Shown: positions 63,895 to 64,000 of the stretch, piece after piece
Layout: the number at the start of each line of letters is the position of its first letter
Numbering within the stretch: the first letter of the stretch is position 1
From: Corallincola platygyrae
GTDB lineage: Bacteria > Pseudomonadota > Gammaproteobacteria > Enterobacterales > Neiellaceae
Reading direction: 5' to 3'
Length of the DNA stretch: 64,000 nucleotides
NCBI RefSeq assembly: GCF_039544265.1
Contig: NZ_BAABLI010000003.1
Span: 1-64,000 of the forward strand
Made by a program: the position numbers and the translations under genes
The notes under the pieces: generated by a model
Database searches by the model: none
Told to the model about the DNA's origin: nothing
What the model saw: only the letters and a program-made list of their open reading frames with translations

Positions 63895-64000
63895 CTATAT
63901 CGATTCGGCGTGTTGTTGGCTGAGCGCGGCGAGGTTCGCTTCATTCAGGTCAAACGGGGTCAACTGATACACGTGATAATTAAGCCAGTTGGTAAACAGC
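63895..64000 (-). CDS. metA: Homoserine O-succinyltransferase / acetyltransferase, 3' end (partial)
   Basis: The last 34 codons of a gene that runs off the window edge. The C-terminal text LFTNWLNYHVYQLTPFDLNE matches the conserved end of MetA (NWLNYYVYQxTPYDL in E. coli). MetA starts methionine synthesis by acylating homoserine. Just downstream is metH, which completes the pathway, with 12 bases between. Which acyl donor is used cannot be read from this part. Confidence 0.85.
   Translation of the reverse strand, partial: LFTNWLNYHVYQLTPFDLNEANLAALSQQHAESI

Overview
The window looks like the chromosome of a marine gammaproteobacterium of the Oceanospirillales/Alteromonadales kind. The evidence is the gene families and their neighbourhoods: divergent fadR/nhaB, an rsxABCDGE-nth operon, minCDE, rnt divergent from motY (a Na+-type flagellar motor part), prkA-yeaH-spoVR, sppA-ansA, several Na+-coupled transporters, and aerobic bluB-type lower-ligand synthesis for B12. 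No genus is named. Apart from the rRNA end, one small toxin-like gene pair and scattered short repeats, this is core chromosome. No transposase, phage gene or CRISPR array was seen.

Layout. 1-3.5 kb: end of an rRNA operon (16S-23S spacer, complete 23S, 5S), with a 139-bp-period tandem duplication of the 5S 5' end that meets an N. 3.5-4.75 kb: gene-free, with two terminator copies, a second N, a family of GC-rich palindromic repeats and a cobalamin riboswitch. 4.75-8.96 kb: six-gene cobalamin operon (cobT, cobS, cobU, cobC-like, btuR, bluB). 9.0-10.8 kb: minE-minD-minC on the minus strand. 10.9-13.7 kb: ycgL, lytic transglycosylase, solute-binding-like protein, ycgN. 13.7-17.2 kb: dsbB, nhaB and divergent fadR with a candidate FadR operator. 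17.3-22.8 kb: a PEP-CTERM-like secreted protein downstream of spoVR, yeaH and prkA. 23-30.3 kb: sodB, grxD, a Na+/H+ antiporter, peroxiredoxin, rnt, motY, a DegP-like lipoprotein protease and gloA.

30.6-33.2 kb: a membrane-anchored phosphate-binding-protein/OmpA fusion and an unknown gene. 33.3-39.8 kb: rsxABCDGE-nth on the minus strand. 39.9-44.5 kb: DMT exporter, Gfo/Idh/MocA oxidoreductase and a degenerate GGDEF/EAL protein, enclosed by two 265-bp inverted copies of a MITE-like element. 44.6-51.7 kb: small genes, two identical tRNA-Asn genes, an AGCS symporter, a zinc-ribbon protein, a DUF1315 protein, a large coiled-coil DUF349 protein and a TesA-like esterase. 51.8-58.5 kb: ansA and sppA, divergent fadH with a second candidate FadR operator, a lipoprotein and a PD40 protein. 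58.5-60.1 kb: a basic unknown protein, duplicated 99-bp-spaced repeats, and a two-gene cassette resembling Tse2-like ADP-ribosyltransferase toxin plus small acidic immunity protein. 60.2-64 kb: metH and the 3' end of metA.

The genes join up in several ways. B12 made or salvaged by the riboswitch-controlled operon is the cofactor of MetH at the other end. FadR probably controls itself and fadH. Oxidative-stress proteins (SodB, AhpC, GrxD, Rsx) are well represented. The best candidates for something undescribed are the Tse2-like pair, the 265-bp structured element and the phosphate-binding-protein/OmpA fusion. All calls come from reading sequence; no database search was possible.
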